NCBI GenBank assembly: GCA_900473185.1
Contig: UCKU01000059.1
Span: forward strand, 1 to 51,250
DNA: 51,250 nt
DNA from: Hyphomicrobiales bacterium
GTDB lineage: Bacteria > Pseudomonadota > Alphaproteobacteria > Rhizobiales > Rhizobiaceae
Direction: 5' to 3'
Position 1 is the first letter of the stretch; each line of letters begins with the position of its first letter. Both the position numbers and the translations under genes were made by a program. Shown piece after piece: positions 1 through 9,118 of the stretch. A model generated the notes under the pieces. It ran no database searches, had not been told where the DNA came from, and was given only the letters and a program-made list of their open reading frames with translations.

Positions 1-133
1 AAGTTACAAGGGGGGTGTCCCACGGCACGCCGCACAATGGTGTCAAACACCTGTAAGGCCTGAAGGACAGGTCGAGACCCGTGGCGCAAATCCGGCAGTC
101 CGGCAATCCAGAGAGGGTGCTCGGAGCACTCCC

Positions 134-2023
134 TCACCCCGCATCCCTCGGAATCCCCTCCGGCCGCATCTGCTTCTTCAGCGCCGCAATCCGAAAGATC
201 GCATTCGGCGCCCCATAGCCGCGATAGGCACGGCGCTCCACCACCTCGAAGAAGAAGCCCTCCCCATAGGTCCCGCTGTAAAGCTGAAAATACTCGCCCT
301 CCCCATCCCGGTCGTAGAGGATGTTTTCCGCCTTCAGCCGCTCGGTCAACTCCGGCTCCAGTCCGAAGCGGGCCTCCACATCGTCGTAATAATTCGGCGA
401 GATCGGCAGCGGCTTGAAGCCTTTCGCGCGCAGGCGTCCAGCCGTGGCGAAGATATCATCCGTGGAAAATGCCAGATGCTGGATGCCGGAGCCGAATTTT
501 TCGGCGATGAAATGGCCGGCGAGTGTGCGGCGGTTTTCGGCACCATTCATGGTGATGCGGAGTGTCCCCGCCTCGTTTTCGATCACCTGGCTGCGCACCA
601 CGCCGGCGGGATCGATGATATCGACCATGGGGGTTTTGCGGGTTTCGAAGATCGAGGTGTAGAAGAGCAGCCAGGTCAGCATCTCGTCATAGGCGACGGT
701 CTGGGCGATGTGGTCGACCTGCAGCAAGCCGGCATCTTCGGCCTCGCCCGCCTGTTCCGCCGGCTCGAAATCGATCTCGGAGAAGCGACCAAGCGGGCTT
801 TTTTCGTCGATGAGATAGATCAGCCCGCCGCCGACACCGCGGATTGCCGGCAGCTGCAGCTCGCCCTCGACGACGGCTTGCGTGAAGGGTTCGGCATCGA
901 GCGCCAGCGCGCGGGCATAGGCTTCTGCCGCATCCTCGACGATGAGCGCCACCGCATAGGCAAACGTGCCGTGCACCGCGTAGGCGGCATTGGCGAAACC
1001 TTCGGGATCGACATTGATGAGGATGCGGATATTGCCCTGCTGGAAGAGCGTCACCTTCTTGGAGCGATGCACGGCGGTCTTGCGGAAGCCGAGCGCTTCC
1101 AGGAGGCCGACGAGCTCCACCGCCTCCTCGTCATCGGTGGCGAATTCGATGAAGCCGACGCCTTTGACGGCAGCGCGCGGGGGCATGTCGATGCCGACAG
1201 GCGTCTCCACCTTGCGGCGGATCTGGTCGGCCAGATAGATCAGCGAGCGGTGGCCCTCGGCGGCGATCGCGCGTGTCGAGCCGCCGCGGAACTGGTCGTT
1301 GAAGATCTCCAGCGAGAAGAAACCGTCATAGCCGGTGGAGGCCACGGCCTCGGTGAATTCCGTGACGGGAAGATCGCCCTCGCCCGGCATGTTGCGGAAA
1401 TGCCTGGACCAGTAGAGCAGGTCCATATCGATCAGCGGCGCATCGGCAAGCTGCACGATGAAGATCTTTTCCTTAGGGATCGAGCGGATGGACGTGATGT
1501 CGATCTTGCGCGACAGCGAGTGGAAACTGTCGAGGATCAGCCCGACATTCTCGTGATCGGCACGGCGCACGATCTCCCAGGCATCGCGGTGATCGTTGAC
1601 ATAGCGGCCCCAGGCAAGCGCCTCGTAACCCACCTTCAGCCCGCGTTTTGCCGCCCGCTCCCCGAGCTCGCGGAAATCGGCGGCCGCCCGGTCGATGCCG
1701 CCAAGGGCCGCCTGCGAGACATTGGAGCAGACGAGCACCATGTCTGTGCCGAGTTCCTGCATGATGTCGAACTTGCGTTCGGCCCGGTCGAAGGTGCGGC
1801 TGCGCAAACCCTCCGGCATGCCCTCGAAATCGCGGAAGGGCTGGAAGAGCGTGATGACAAGGCCGAGGTCGCGCGCCATGCGGCCGACATCGGCGGGGCT
1901 GCCGTCAAAGGCCAGGAAGTCATTTTCGAAAATCTCCACGCCGTCAAAGCCGGCGCGCGCAATCGCTTCGAGTTTTTCCGGCAATTCGCCTGAGAGCGTC
2001 ACCGTCGCAATCGAGGTCTTCAT
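134..2023 (-). CDS. quiC: 3-dehydroshikimate dehydratase, two-domain (QuiC-like)
   Basis: 629 residues. The N-terminal ~260 residues form a xylose-isomerase/AP-endonuclease-like TIM barrel (GVEIFEND near the start, ILDSFHSL, FSLEIFND as metal-ligand strands). Residues ~290-610 are a vicinal-oxygen-chelate domain like 4-hydroxyphenylpyruvate dioxygenase, keeping the His-His-Glu iron-ligand pattern (VDHIAQ, IQHLAF, FFFEVVERR). This fusion is known in bacterial 3-dehydroshikimate dehydratases, which make protocatechuate; the role of the second domain is less clear. The ATG of MKTSIATV was chosen because an AGGAGG lies upstream; an in-frame TTG three codons earlier sits too close to it. It is divergent from the quinate/shikimate transport and dehydrogenase operon, which supports the catabolic call. 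Generic databases may label it sugar isomerase/HPPD-family. Confidence 0.85.
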   Translation of the reverse strand: MKTSIATVTLSGELPEKLEAIARAGFDGVEIFENDFLAFDGSPADVGRMARDLGLVITLFQPFRDFEGMPEGLRSRTFDRAERKFDIMQELGTDMVLVCSNVSQAALGGIDRAAADFRELGERAAKRGLKVGYEALAWGRYVNDHRDAWEIVRRADHENVGLILDSFHSLSRKIDITSIRSIPKEKIFIVQLADAPLIDMDLLYWSRHFRNMPGEGDLPVTEFTEAVASTGYDGFFSLEIFNDQFRGGSTRAIAAEGHRSLIYLADQIRRKVETPVGIDMPPRAAVKGVGFIEFATDDEEAVELVGLLEALGFRKTAVHRSKKVTLFQQGNIRILINVDPEGFANAAYAVHGTFAYAVALIVEDAAEAYARALALDAEPFTQAVVEGELQLPAIRGVGGGLIYLIDEKSPLGRFSEIDFEPAEQAGEAEDAGLLQVDHIAQTVAYDEMLTWLLFYTSIFETRKTPMVDIIDPAGVVRSQVIENEAGTLRITMNGAENRRTLAGHFIAEKFGSGIQHLAFSTDDIFATAGRLRAKGFKPLPISPNYYDDVEARFGLEPELTERLKAENILYDRDGEGEYFQLYSGTYGEGFFFEVVERRAYRGYGAPNAIFRIAALKKQMRPEGIPRDAG

Positions 2024-2110
2024 AGCAAGCAATCCTCCTCGTTCGGGCCGCGACGGACAAAGCCACCGACCCTCCTGATGGCATTATGGCGAATGTCGTG
2101 AGGATTTCAA

Positions 2111-2128
2111 TTCAATTGATCAAATGAA
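2111..2128. promoter_or_regulatory. Candidate operator, 18-bp inverted repeat
   Basis: TTCAATTGATCAAATGAA reads almost identically on both strands (16 of 18 positions) around a perfect TTGATCAA core. It lies in the 233-base spacer between the divergent dehydratase and binding-protein genes, about 90 bases from the first start codon and 130 from the second. A second short palindrome, TCATATGA, follows at 2134-2141. The position suits a regulator controlling both directions, such as an IclR or GntR type. No regulator gene is visible in the window, so its identity is unknown. Confidence 0.5.
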
Positions 2129-2256
2129 AAGTCTCATATGATTTTCAAAAACTATGTTGATTTATGACCGCCCCTCTGGCAAACATGATGCGAACAGTCG
2201 GGAGAGGATGACTGTGAGGTCGTTTTTGACGGCCATCAAAAAGGAGGAGAATTCCA

Positions 2257-3087
2257 ATGCTGAAGTCTTTGCTGACGCGGCGTGGCGCCATGCTGGGTGC
2301 CGCCGCTCTCGTGGCCGCCATCGGGCTTGCAAACCCGGCCGCCGCCGTCACCCCGGAAGAAATCAAGGCCCGCGGCAAGCTGATCGTCGGCATCCAGGGC
2401 GACAATCCGCCATGGGGCTTCGTGACCAGCGCCGGCAAGCAGGATGGCCTGGATGCCGATATCGCCACGCTCTATGCCAAGGAGCTCGGCGTCGAAGTCG
2501 AATTCGTGCCGCTGGAAGTGAACAACCGTATTCCGGCGCTGACCACCGGCCGTGTCGATGTGCTCTTTGCGACGATGGCCATGCTGCCGGATCGCGCCAA
2601 GGCCGTGCAATTTTCCAAGCCCTACGTCGCCAATGCCATCGTGCTGATCGGTGCCAAATCCGCCTCGATCAAGACCAATGAGGATATGGCGAACCTGACG
2701 ATCGGTGTTGCCAAGGGTGCCGCGCAGGATACGCAGGTAACGAAGAATGCGCCCTCCACCGCCACGATCCGCCGTTTCGATGGTGACGCAGCAAGCGTTC
2801 AGGCGCTGGCTTCCGGCCAGGTGCAGGCGCTCGGCGGCAACATCTTCTATATGGATCGCGTCGAAAAGGCCCGCCCCGGCGAGTTCGAAAACAAGCTTGA
2901 ATTCCAGAAGCTCTATAACGGCGCCTGCACGCGTCTGGGCGAAAAGGAAATCAATGCCTCGATCAATACGTTCATCGACAAGATCAAGGCCAATGGCGAG
3001 CTGAAGAAGATCTACGACAAGTGGATGAAGGTGCCGGTTCCGGAATTCCCGGAAAAGCTTGAGGGCATCCCCTTCGCCGCAAACTGA
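2257..3087 (+). CDS. ABC transporter substrate-binding protein, family 3
   Basis: 276 residues. An N-terminal signal peptide (MLKSLLTRRGAM followed by an Ala/Val/Leu-rich core, cleavage near ANPAAA) sends it to the periplasm. The mature part opens with the family 3 fold (KLIVGIQGDNPPWGF) and shows the usual two-lobe pattern (GLDADIATLYAKELG, RVDVLFATMAMLPDR, FSKPYVANAIVL). Family 3 proteins bind polar amino acids or other small carboxylates. Here the neighbours (dehydroquinate dehydratase, shikimate-type dehydrogenase, divergent dehydroshikimate dehydratase) suggest quinate or shikimate as ligand, which is inference. An AAGGAGGAGA ribosome site precedes the ATG. It is first in the operon and followed by a hairpin. 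Confidence 0.9.
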   Translation: MLKSLLTRRGAMLGAAALVAAIGLANPAAAVTPEEIKARGKLIVGIQGDNPPWGFVTSAGKQDGLDADIATLYAKELGVEVEFVPLEVNNRIPALTTGRVDVLFATMAMLPDRAKAVQFSKPYVANAIVLIGAKSASIKTNEDMANLTIGVAKGAAQDTQVTKNAPSTATIRRFDGDAASVQALASGQVQALGGNIFYMDRVEKARPGEFENKLEFQKLYNGACTRLGEKEINASINTFIDKIKANGELKKIYDKWMKVPVPEFPEKLEGIPFAAN

Positions 3088-3120
3088 GCGATCCGCTCTC
3101 TTTCATGACAGCAATAAGGG

Positions 3121-3138
3121 CGGGCATGCCAATGCCCG
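3121..3138 (+). promoter_or_regulatory. Intercistronic hairpin after binding-protein gene
   Basis: CGGGCAT and ATGCCCG form a perfect 7-bp stem with loop GCCA, 33 bases after the binding-protein stop and 61 before aroQ. There is no T tract, so it is probably not a strong terminator. Hairpins here often stabilise the upstream message so that binding protein is made in excess over the membrane parts. Confidence 0.5.
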
Positions 3139-3199
3139 TCAACGCAACAGCCATGCCCCAACCACGGCATAAGGCCCTGCCCCGTTTGAGGTGCGCGAC

Positions 3200-3652
3200 A
3201 TGACCAGAACCATCTTTGTACTCAACGGACCGAACCTGAACCTGCTCGGCGAGCGCGAGCCCGCCATCTACGGCTCGACCACCCTTGCCGATATCAGGCA
3301 GATGTGTCTCGCAAAGGCTGAAAGCCTCGGCTTCGAGATCGATTTCCGCCAGACCAATTTCGAGGGCGAGCTGGTGGAAAGCGTGCATCAGGCCCGCAAG
3401 GCCGCCTGCGGCATCATCATCAATCCCGCCGGCTACAGTTTCACCTCGATTGCCCTGCTCGATGCCTTGAAAACCTTCGATGCGCCGAAGATCGAGCTGC
3501 ATATTTCCAATGTCCATGCCCGCGAGGAGATCTATCATAAATCGCTCGTCTCGCGCGTCGCCACCGCCATCATGATCGGCTTCGGCGCCCGCGGCTACGG
3601 GCTGGCGATAGAGGCGATGGCGGATATGGTGGGAGCGGCAAAAGCAGCATGA
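3200..3652 (+). CDS. aroQ: Type II 3-dehydroquinate dehydratase
   Basis: 150 residues, the normal length for type II enzymes, which interconvert 3-dehydroquinate and 3-dehydroshikimate. The N-terminal block FVLNGPNLNLLGEREPAIYG carries the expected Arg and catalytic Tyr. ELHISNVHAREE carries the catalytic His and an Arg. Asn75 is present, but the position six residues later, normally His (NxGxxTHTS), is Phe81 (NPAGYSFTS). This could mean altered activity or a catabolic subtype. ATG at 3200 is preferred over a GTG at 3191 because GAGG lies eight bases upstream. The stop overlaps the next start (ATGA), indicating coupling. Placement within a quinate/shikimate cluster argues for a catabolic role rather than the housekeeping copy. 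Confidence 0.88.
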   Translation: MTRTIFVLNGPNLNLLGEREPAIYGSTTLADIRQMCLAKAESLGFEIDFRQTNFEGELVESVHQARKAACGIIINPAGYSFTSIALLDALKTFDAPKIELHISNVHAREEIYHKSLVSRVATAIMIGFGARGYGLAIEAMADMVGAAKAA

Positions 3653-4317
3653 ATTATCAACTGGATTTCACGCCCGTTATCGATGGTCTGCCGAGCCTGC
3701 TGCTCGGCTGTCTCGGCACCTTTCTTCTGGCGCTCTGCGGCATGGCCCTGGCGATTGTCATCGGCATCGGCGGCGTGGCGCTCAGGGATTCCCATATCAA
3801 GGCGCTGCGCTGGCTGGTGATCGGCTTTGTCGAGCTCATCCGCAACACGCCCTTCCTGGTGCAGATCTTCTTTCTCTTCTTCGCTTTGCCGCTGATCGGC
3901 ATCCGCCTCGACCCGACGCCGACGGCGATCATCGCGCTCGGCATCAATGGCGGCGCCTATGCGATCGAGATCATCAGGGGCGGCGTGCAATCCATTCCCA
4001 AGGGGCAGATGGAAGCGGGCCTGGCGCTCGGCTTGCACAAGGTGCAGGTCTTCCGGCTGATCATCCTGAAGCCGGCGCTGAGGGCGATCTACCCGTCGCT
4101 GACCAGCCAGTTCGTGCTCTTGACGCTCTCGACCAGCATCGCCTCGGCAATCTCTGCCTATGAGCTGACCTCGGTCGCCCAGCGCATCGAATCCGACAGC
4201 TTCCGCAGCTTCGAGGTCTATTTCACTGTCACCGTGTTCTACCTCATCATTTCCTGGCTGATGATGCGCCTCTTCGCGCTCTTCTCGGCCCGTTATTTCA
4301 CCTATCCGGTCAAGTGA
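3649..4317 (+). CDS. Amino-acid-type ABC transporter permease (1)
   Basis: 222 residues, HisM/GlnP-type inner-membrane permease with about five hydrophobic segments. The EAA loop that contacts the ATPase is visible (SIPKGQMEAGLALGL...FRLIILKPALR). ATG overlaps the aroQ stop by four bases, and the next permease begins seven bases after its stop, so the genes are co-translated. It should pair with the following permease as a heterodimer. Substrate is inferred from context as quinate, shikimate or a related hydroaromatic acid. Confidence 0.9.
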   Translation: MNYQLDFTPVIDGLPSLLLGCLGTFLLALCGMALAIVIGIGGVALRDSHIKALRWLVIGFVELIRNTPFLVQIFFLFFALPLIGIRLDPTPTAIIALGINGGAYAIEIIRGGVQSIPKGQMEAGLALGLHKVQVFRLIILKPALRAIYPSLTSQFVLLTLSTSIASAISAYELTSVAQRIESDSFRSFEVYFTVTVFYLIISWLMMRLFALFSARYFTYPVK

Positions 4318-4324
4318 GGGCACC

Positions 4325-4969
4325 ATGGGCAGCGAAGAATTCATCTTCCTTCTGATCGGCCTGAAATGGACCGTGTTACTCTCGGCCGTCGGCTTCGTCT
4401 GCGGCTGCATTGCCGGCCTTGGCGTGGCGTTGGCCCGCACCTGCGGCATGCCGTGGCTGGAGCGGCTGACATCGGCCTATATCGCCGTCTTCCAGGGCAC
4501 GCCGCTCTTGATGCAGCTCTTCGTCACCTATTACGGGCTCGCCCTCATCGGCTTCAAGCTCGATGCCTGGGTGGCGGTGGCGATCGGCCTGACGCTCCAT
4601 GCCAGCGCCTATCTCGGCGAGATCTGGCGCGGCGCAATCGAGGCCGTGCCGCGCGGCCAGACGGAGGCGGCAAAAGCCCTCAGCCTCAAATATGTCTCGC
4701 GCATGAAGGATATCATCCTGCCGCAGGCGCTGCGCATATCCTTGCCGGCGACGATCGGCTTCCTGGTGCAGCTCATCAAGGGCACCTCACTTGCCTCGAT
4801 CGTCGGCTTCACGGAGCTGACGCGGGCCGGCAACATCATCTCCAACCAGATCTTCCAGCCGCTCACCGTCTTCGGCATCGTCGGCATCCTCTATTTCCTG
4901 ATGTGCTGCCCGCTGACCATTCTCGGCGCCCGCCTGGAGCGGCGCTTCAACGCGGCCCACGCGCGCTGA
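4325..4969 (+). CDS. Amino-acid-type ABC transporter permease (2)
   Basis: 214 residues, second HisQ/GlnP-type permease. The EAA motif is clear (AVPRGQTEAAKALSL...DIILPQALRISLPA), followed by the usual TSLASIVGFTELTRAG block. Four to five transmembrane stretches are seen. It completes the membrane domain with the preceding gene and lies 31 bases upstream of the ATPase. An overlapping reading frame in +1 across this gene is rich in Arg/His and is a shadow. Confidence 0.9.
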   Translation: MGSEEFIFLLIGLKWTVLLSAVGFVCGCIAGLGVALARTCGMPWLERLTSAYIAVFQGTPLLMQLFVTYYGLALIGFKLDAWVAVAIGLTLHASAYLGEIWRGAIEAVPRGQTEAAKALSLKYVSRMKDIILPQALRISLPATIGFLVQLIKGTSLASIVGFTELTRAGNIISNQIFQPLTVFGIVGILYFLMCCPLTILGARLERRFNAAHAR

Positions 4970-5000
4970 TGCCGCGCTCTAGCGAAACGGACCAGACACC

Positions 5001-5762
<762 letters not shown>

Positions 5763-5797
5763 CCCCTCCTTCAGCGAAGATTGGGAAGGAAATTTCA

Positions 5798-6862
5798 ATG
5801 TCGGATCTTTCGCGCACACGCCCCCTGGAGATCGCAGTCATGGGCGCCGGGCTGATCGGCAAGCGCCACATCGAAGGCGTATTGGCCGAGCCGCGTACCC
5901 GGCTTGCCGCCATCATCGACCCCTCGCCCGCCGCCCGCGACGAGGCCCGCGCCAATGGCCTGCCCTGGTTTGCTAGCCTTGCCGAGGCACTGGCAAACAC
6001 CCGGCCCGATGGTGTCATCGTCGCCACACCCAACCAGCTGCATGTGGCAAACGCGCTGGATGTGGTCGCCGCCGGCATCCCCGTCCTCATCGAAAAGCCT
6101 GTTGCTGATGATGCCGAGGCCGCGGCAGGCCTCGTGCGCCGCGCCGAAGCATCAGGCGTACCCATCCTCGTCGGCCACCACCGCCGCCACAACCCCATTA
6201 TCCGGCAGGCCAAGCGCCTGATGGAAAGCGGCCGGCTCGGCCGCATCCGCTCTATCAACGGCAGTTTCTGGGTCGCCAAGCCCGATGACTATTTCGAGGT
6301 GACATGGCGCCGCGAACCGGGCGCCGGGCCGATCTTCATCAACCTCATCCATGATGTCGATCTCTTCCGCCATCTCTTCGGCGAAGTCGAAAGCGTGCAT
6401 GCGATGGAATCCAATGCCGCCCGCGGCCATGCGGTCGAAGATACCGCCGTCGTGCTCCTGCGTTTCGAAAGCGGCGCGCTCGCCACCCTCAGCGCCTCCG
6501 ATGCCGTGCCCTCGCCCTGGAGCTGGGAGCGCACCTCGGGCGAAAACCCCGGCTTCCCGAAAGAAGACCAGTTCTGCTACCAGATCGGCGGTACCGAGGG
6601 CGCGCTGACGATCCCCGACCTCACCCTCTGGACCAATGAGGGCCGCCCCGACTGGCGCGAGAAGCTGACCGCAGAACGCCTGCCCGTCACACCGGCCGAT
6701 CCGCTTACCCTGCAGCTCCAGCATTTCTGCGATGTCATCGAAGGCACGGCCACGCCCCTCGTCAGCGGCCGCGAAGGGCTCGCGACACTTGAGGTCATCG
6801 AGGCGATCAAGGCGTCCGCGAGCACGGCAAGGACTATATTCCTAAAAGGCGAAACCCCATGA
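5798..6862 (+). CDS. Gfo/Idh/MocA family oxidoreductase
   Basis: 354 residues. The N-terminal Rossmann fold has MGAGLIGKRHIEGV as dinucleotide loop, then VATPNQLH and the family EKPVADD motif with the catalytic-type Lys. The C-terminal alpha/beta domain includes GHHRRHNP and FINLIHDVDLFRHLFG. Members are NAD(P)-dependent dehydrogenases of sugars, inositols and related polyols. Its place between the transporter and a shikimate-type dehydrogenase suggests oxidation of quinate or another hydroaromatic polyol, but the sequence alone cannot fix the substrate. The ribosome site GGAAGGAA precedes the ATG, and the stop overlaps the next start (ATGA). Confidence 0.88.
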   Translation: MSDLSRTRPLEIAVMGAGLIGKRHIEGVLAEPRTRLAAIIDPSPAARDEARANGLPWFASLAEALANTRPDGVIVATPNQLHVANALDVVAAGIPVLIEKPVADDAEAAAGLVRRAEASGVPILVGHHRRHNPIIRQAKRLMESGRLGRIRSINGSFWVAKPDDYFEVTWRREPGAGPIFINLIHDVDLFRHLFGEVESVHAMESNAARGHAVEDTAVVLLRFESGALATLSASDAVPSPWSWERTSGENPGFPKEDQFCYQIGGTEGALTIPDLTLWTNEGRPDWREKLTAERLPVTPADPLTLQLQHFCDVIEGTATPLVSGREGLATLEVIEAIKASASTARTIFLKGETP

Positions 6863-7686
6863 TTTCCGGCACCACACGGCTGATCGCCCATCTCGGCTAC
6901 CCGACGGAAAGCTTCAAGGCGCCGCTGATCTACAATCCCTATTTCGAGGAACAGGGCATAGACGCCGTCGTCGTTCCCATGGGCTGCCGGCCGGAAGATT
7001 ACCCCGCCTTCCTGAAACTGCTCTTCCGCCTGTCAAACATCCACGGCGCCCTCATCACCATGCCGCACAAGATCCCGACCCTGGATCTGCTCGACGAAAT
7101 CTCCACCAACGCCCGCGTGGCCGGCTCCTGCAACGCCATCAAGCTCGGCAAGGACGGCACGCTGATCGGCGACATGTTCGACGGCGAAGGTTTCGTGCGC
7201 GGCCTGAAACGCAAGGGCCAGACCATCTCAGGCGCCAAAGCCCTCCTCATCGGCGCCGGCGGCGTCGGCTCGGCCATCGCCGCCTCGCTCGCCTCCGCCG
7301 CCATCGGCCACCTCGCCCTCCACGACGACAACAAGGCGGCCCTCGACGGCCTGAAAACCCGCCTCAACACCTACTACCCCGCAACCAGGGTCACCACAGG
7401 CTCCAACGATCCGGATGGCTTCGACATCGTCATCAACGCCACGCCGCTCGGCATGCGCAAGGATGACCCGCTGCCGCTGGATGTGAACAGGCTTTCGGCG
7501 GGGACCTTCGTGGGCGAAGTGGTGATGAAGGAGGAGATCACGCCGTTTCTCGCGGCCGCGCGGGAGCGAGGATGCCGGTATCAGGTGGGGACGGATATGC
7601 TGTTTGAGCAGATACCGGCTTATTTGGAGTTTTTCGGGTTTGCGACGACGACCGCGGAGCATTTGCGGGCGGTGGCGCGGTTGTGA
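6859..7686 (+). CDS. aroE: Shikimate/quinate dehydrogenase (AroE family)
   Basis: 275 residues. The substrate domain carries the invariant Lys in ALITMPHKIP and the Asp in DMFDGEGFVRG. The nucleotide domain has GAGGVGSAIAASLA, and the C-terminus has the AroE-like GTDMLFEQIPAYLEFFGF block. The family interconverts 3-dehydroshikimate and shikimate, or quinate and dehydroquinate. The usual AroE N-terminal SxSP motif is replaced here by YPTESFKAPLIYN, which marks the catabolic/paralogous branch rather than the biosynthetic enzyme. It is last in the operon and overlaps the oxidoreductase by four bases. I infer that it feeds the divergent dehydroshikimate dehydratase. Confidence 0.85.
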   Translation: MISGTTRLIAHLGYPTESFKAPLIYNPYFEEQGIDAVVVPMGCRPEDYPAFLKLLFRLSNIHGALITMPHKIPTLDLLDEISTNARVAGSCNAIKLGKDGTLIGDMFDGEGFVRGLKRKGQTISGAKALLIGAGGVGSAIAASLASAAIGHLALHDDNKAALDGLKTRLNTYYPATRVTTGSNDPDGFDIVINATPLGMRKDDPLPLDVNRLSAGTFVGEVVMKEEITPFLAAARERGCRYQVGTDMLFEQIPAYLEFFGFATTTAEHLRAVARL

Positions 7687-7734
7687 CGGATAGGAGGTAG
7701 CCTAATGGTGCGGGGCGCCATACTCACCTTCCTC

Positions 7735-7757
7735 ATTCCTGTGCTTGTCACAGGAAT
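7735..7757. repeat. Rhizobial intergenic palindrome
   Basis: ATTCCTGTG and CACAGGAAT form a perfect 9-bp stem around CTTGT, followed by a GC-poor second arm region (AAGTCCTTGGGC at about 7769). From memory, this 'CATTCCTGTGCTTGTCACAGGAAT' type of element recurs between genes in many Rhizobium genomes. It lies just downstream of the AroE-like gene and may act as a transcript end or mRNA stabiliser. The 246-base gap also contains a 53-codon ORF with an AGGAGG site, but it runs through the palindrome and looks fortuitous. Confidence 0.5.
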
Positions 7758-7932
7758 CCAGCGCGACCAAGTCCTTGGGCGCAAGAGACTTTTTCAGCCG
7801 AAGATTTGTTTTATTCTCCACGCCGAGGCCCGGATTCCCGCGGTAAGAACTGAAATGAGATAATTAAGATAACGTATTGGATCAAAGCCAATGGGATTCA
7901 CAACGGAGTGACCACACAAAAAAGTGGGCGGA

Positions 7933-9117
7933 CTAAACGAAACAAGCCGAGAGTTCGGGCGCCGTCAGCCGGTTGAAGATATACCAAGTAAGGATCACCC
8001 CCGCCCAGCACGCGATTACGATCCCCCGAAGTATCCACCGATGCAGGCAGATACGCCTTTGAAGTCTGTCGTAAAGAAGCAAGAACTGTGCTGCGACAAC
8101 GGCATATTCCTTATGCAACTTCTCCTTCTGCCGCTTGAGGTCATCATCGATGGTCGTCAGCGTCAGCAATTGATTGTAAATCGCAATCGAAAGAAGCAAA
8201 ACGAAAAGGGTCGCGCCAATCGAAATGGCGAGATTTGCCCAGAACTCGACGCCGCATGTGGCCGCGACTTTGAACTGGGTCGCCACGATAACCGTCGCCA
8301 CGGGAACGCCCATGACCTGGTTCTGGATATCGTGGAATGTCTTGTGGATTTTGTTGCTGTAATCGTTGATCGCTTCTTCGGTCTTGGTTTTGATCTTCTC
8401 GTAAGAAAACTCGGACGCGAAGAGCCTGTAGCCGTCTTGTGTTTTGGAAACGAGTTCCCGCAGATGGGTCAGCAGAAACCTGAACCGCTCGCTCTCAGGC
8501 TGGTTTCGACATAGCTCGATTACGTTTGAAGCAAGTATTGCCGTCTTCTGGTCCTTGTGGATTTTCTCGAAAACGAAGCTCTCAAGTTCATCGACCAAAG
8601 CGGCAGATATTCCCCCGAGATCAGCGATTTTATACAGTATCGGAATTCGCAGACGACCGGGACCGAGAAACGTCGCTTCGGCCTGATGCGGATCGACAAA
8701 GGCCGCCGCCTCGGATAGGGTGTGAACCAGCTTCAAGACCGTCCGGTAATGAGCTACCGAATCCGGGATTGTTGCATCATTGTAAGCGAAGCGCTCGATG
8801 ATAGCGTAATACCGCACAGGCTCCTTGATACGATGCAAGTGAGCCGCAATGACGCCGTCCATATCTTTAGCAAGCAAACCAAGCCCTGTCCGAGGCGTCG
8901 AAATTTCGAGATCGACCTCGCCACCTGTCACCAGTTTGTCAACATCGCTCCGAATCCGGACACCGGAGTCCCTAAAAGCGTCATCGTCGGCGTTGATGAA
9001 CTTCAGCGTTTCAAGCATCGCGTCGTCAACGATGCGAAGACGGTCAGCCGTACCCCCGGCACCGAACGCCGTATTCCTATACAGAGGGATCAGCTGGTCA
9101 AACGTGATCTTCGCCAT
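7933..9117 (-). CDS. Unrecognised membrane-anchored protein beside NdpA
   Basis: 394 residues, not recognised. Residues 1-~285 are soluble, mainly helical and charged. Two hydrophobic segments lie near the C-terminus: ~290-316 (WANLAISIGATLFVLLLSIAIY) and ~361-381 (LRGIVIACWAGVILTWYIF). A charged stretch rich in Lys/Glu between them looks like a short cytoplasmic coiled coil. The ATG of MAKITFDQL follows the stop of the NdpA-like gene by one base (TAA-G-ATG), so the two proteins are almost surely made together. The topology suits a large soluble sensor or effector domain held at the membrane by a hairpin. Codon use is less GC-extreme than the flanking genes, in keeping with acquisition. Confidence 0.8.
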   Translation of the reverse strand: MAKITFDQLIPLYRNTAFGAGGTADRLRIVDDAMLETLKFINADDDAFRDSGVRIRSDVDKLVTGGEVDLEISTPRTGLGLLAKDMDGVIAAHLHRIKEPVRYYAIIERFAYNDATIPDSVAHYRTVLKLVHTLSEAAAFVDPHQAEATFLGPGRLRIPILYKIADLGGISAALVDELESFVFEKIHKDQKTAILASNVIELCRNQPESERFRFLLTHLRELVSKTQDGYRLFASEFSYEKIKTKTEEAINDYSNKIHKTFHDIQNQVMGVPVATVIVATQFKVAATCGVEFWANLAISIGATLFVLLLSIAIYNQLLTLTTIDDDLKRQKEKLHKEYAVVAAQFLLLYDRLQRRICLHRWILRGIVIACWAGVILTWYIFNRLTAPELSACFV

Positions 9118-9118
9118 C

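Noticed and set aside
1..133. Possible regulatory RNA or gene end at the left edge
   Set aside because: No ORF, hairpin with T tract or tRNA-like fold was convincing in this short end segment.
476..1993. 505-codon plus-strand ORF opposite the dehydratase
   Set aside because: It is the antisense shadow of the two-domain dehydratase, rich in Arg/Gly/Asp/His with no family match; the minus strand has all catalytic motifs.
7704..7865. 53-codon ORF with AGGAGG ribosome site after the AroE-like gene
   Set aside because: It reads through the 7735-7757 rhizobial intergenic palindrome; the translation is that of the repeat, so coding is unlikely.
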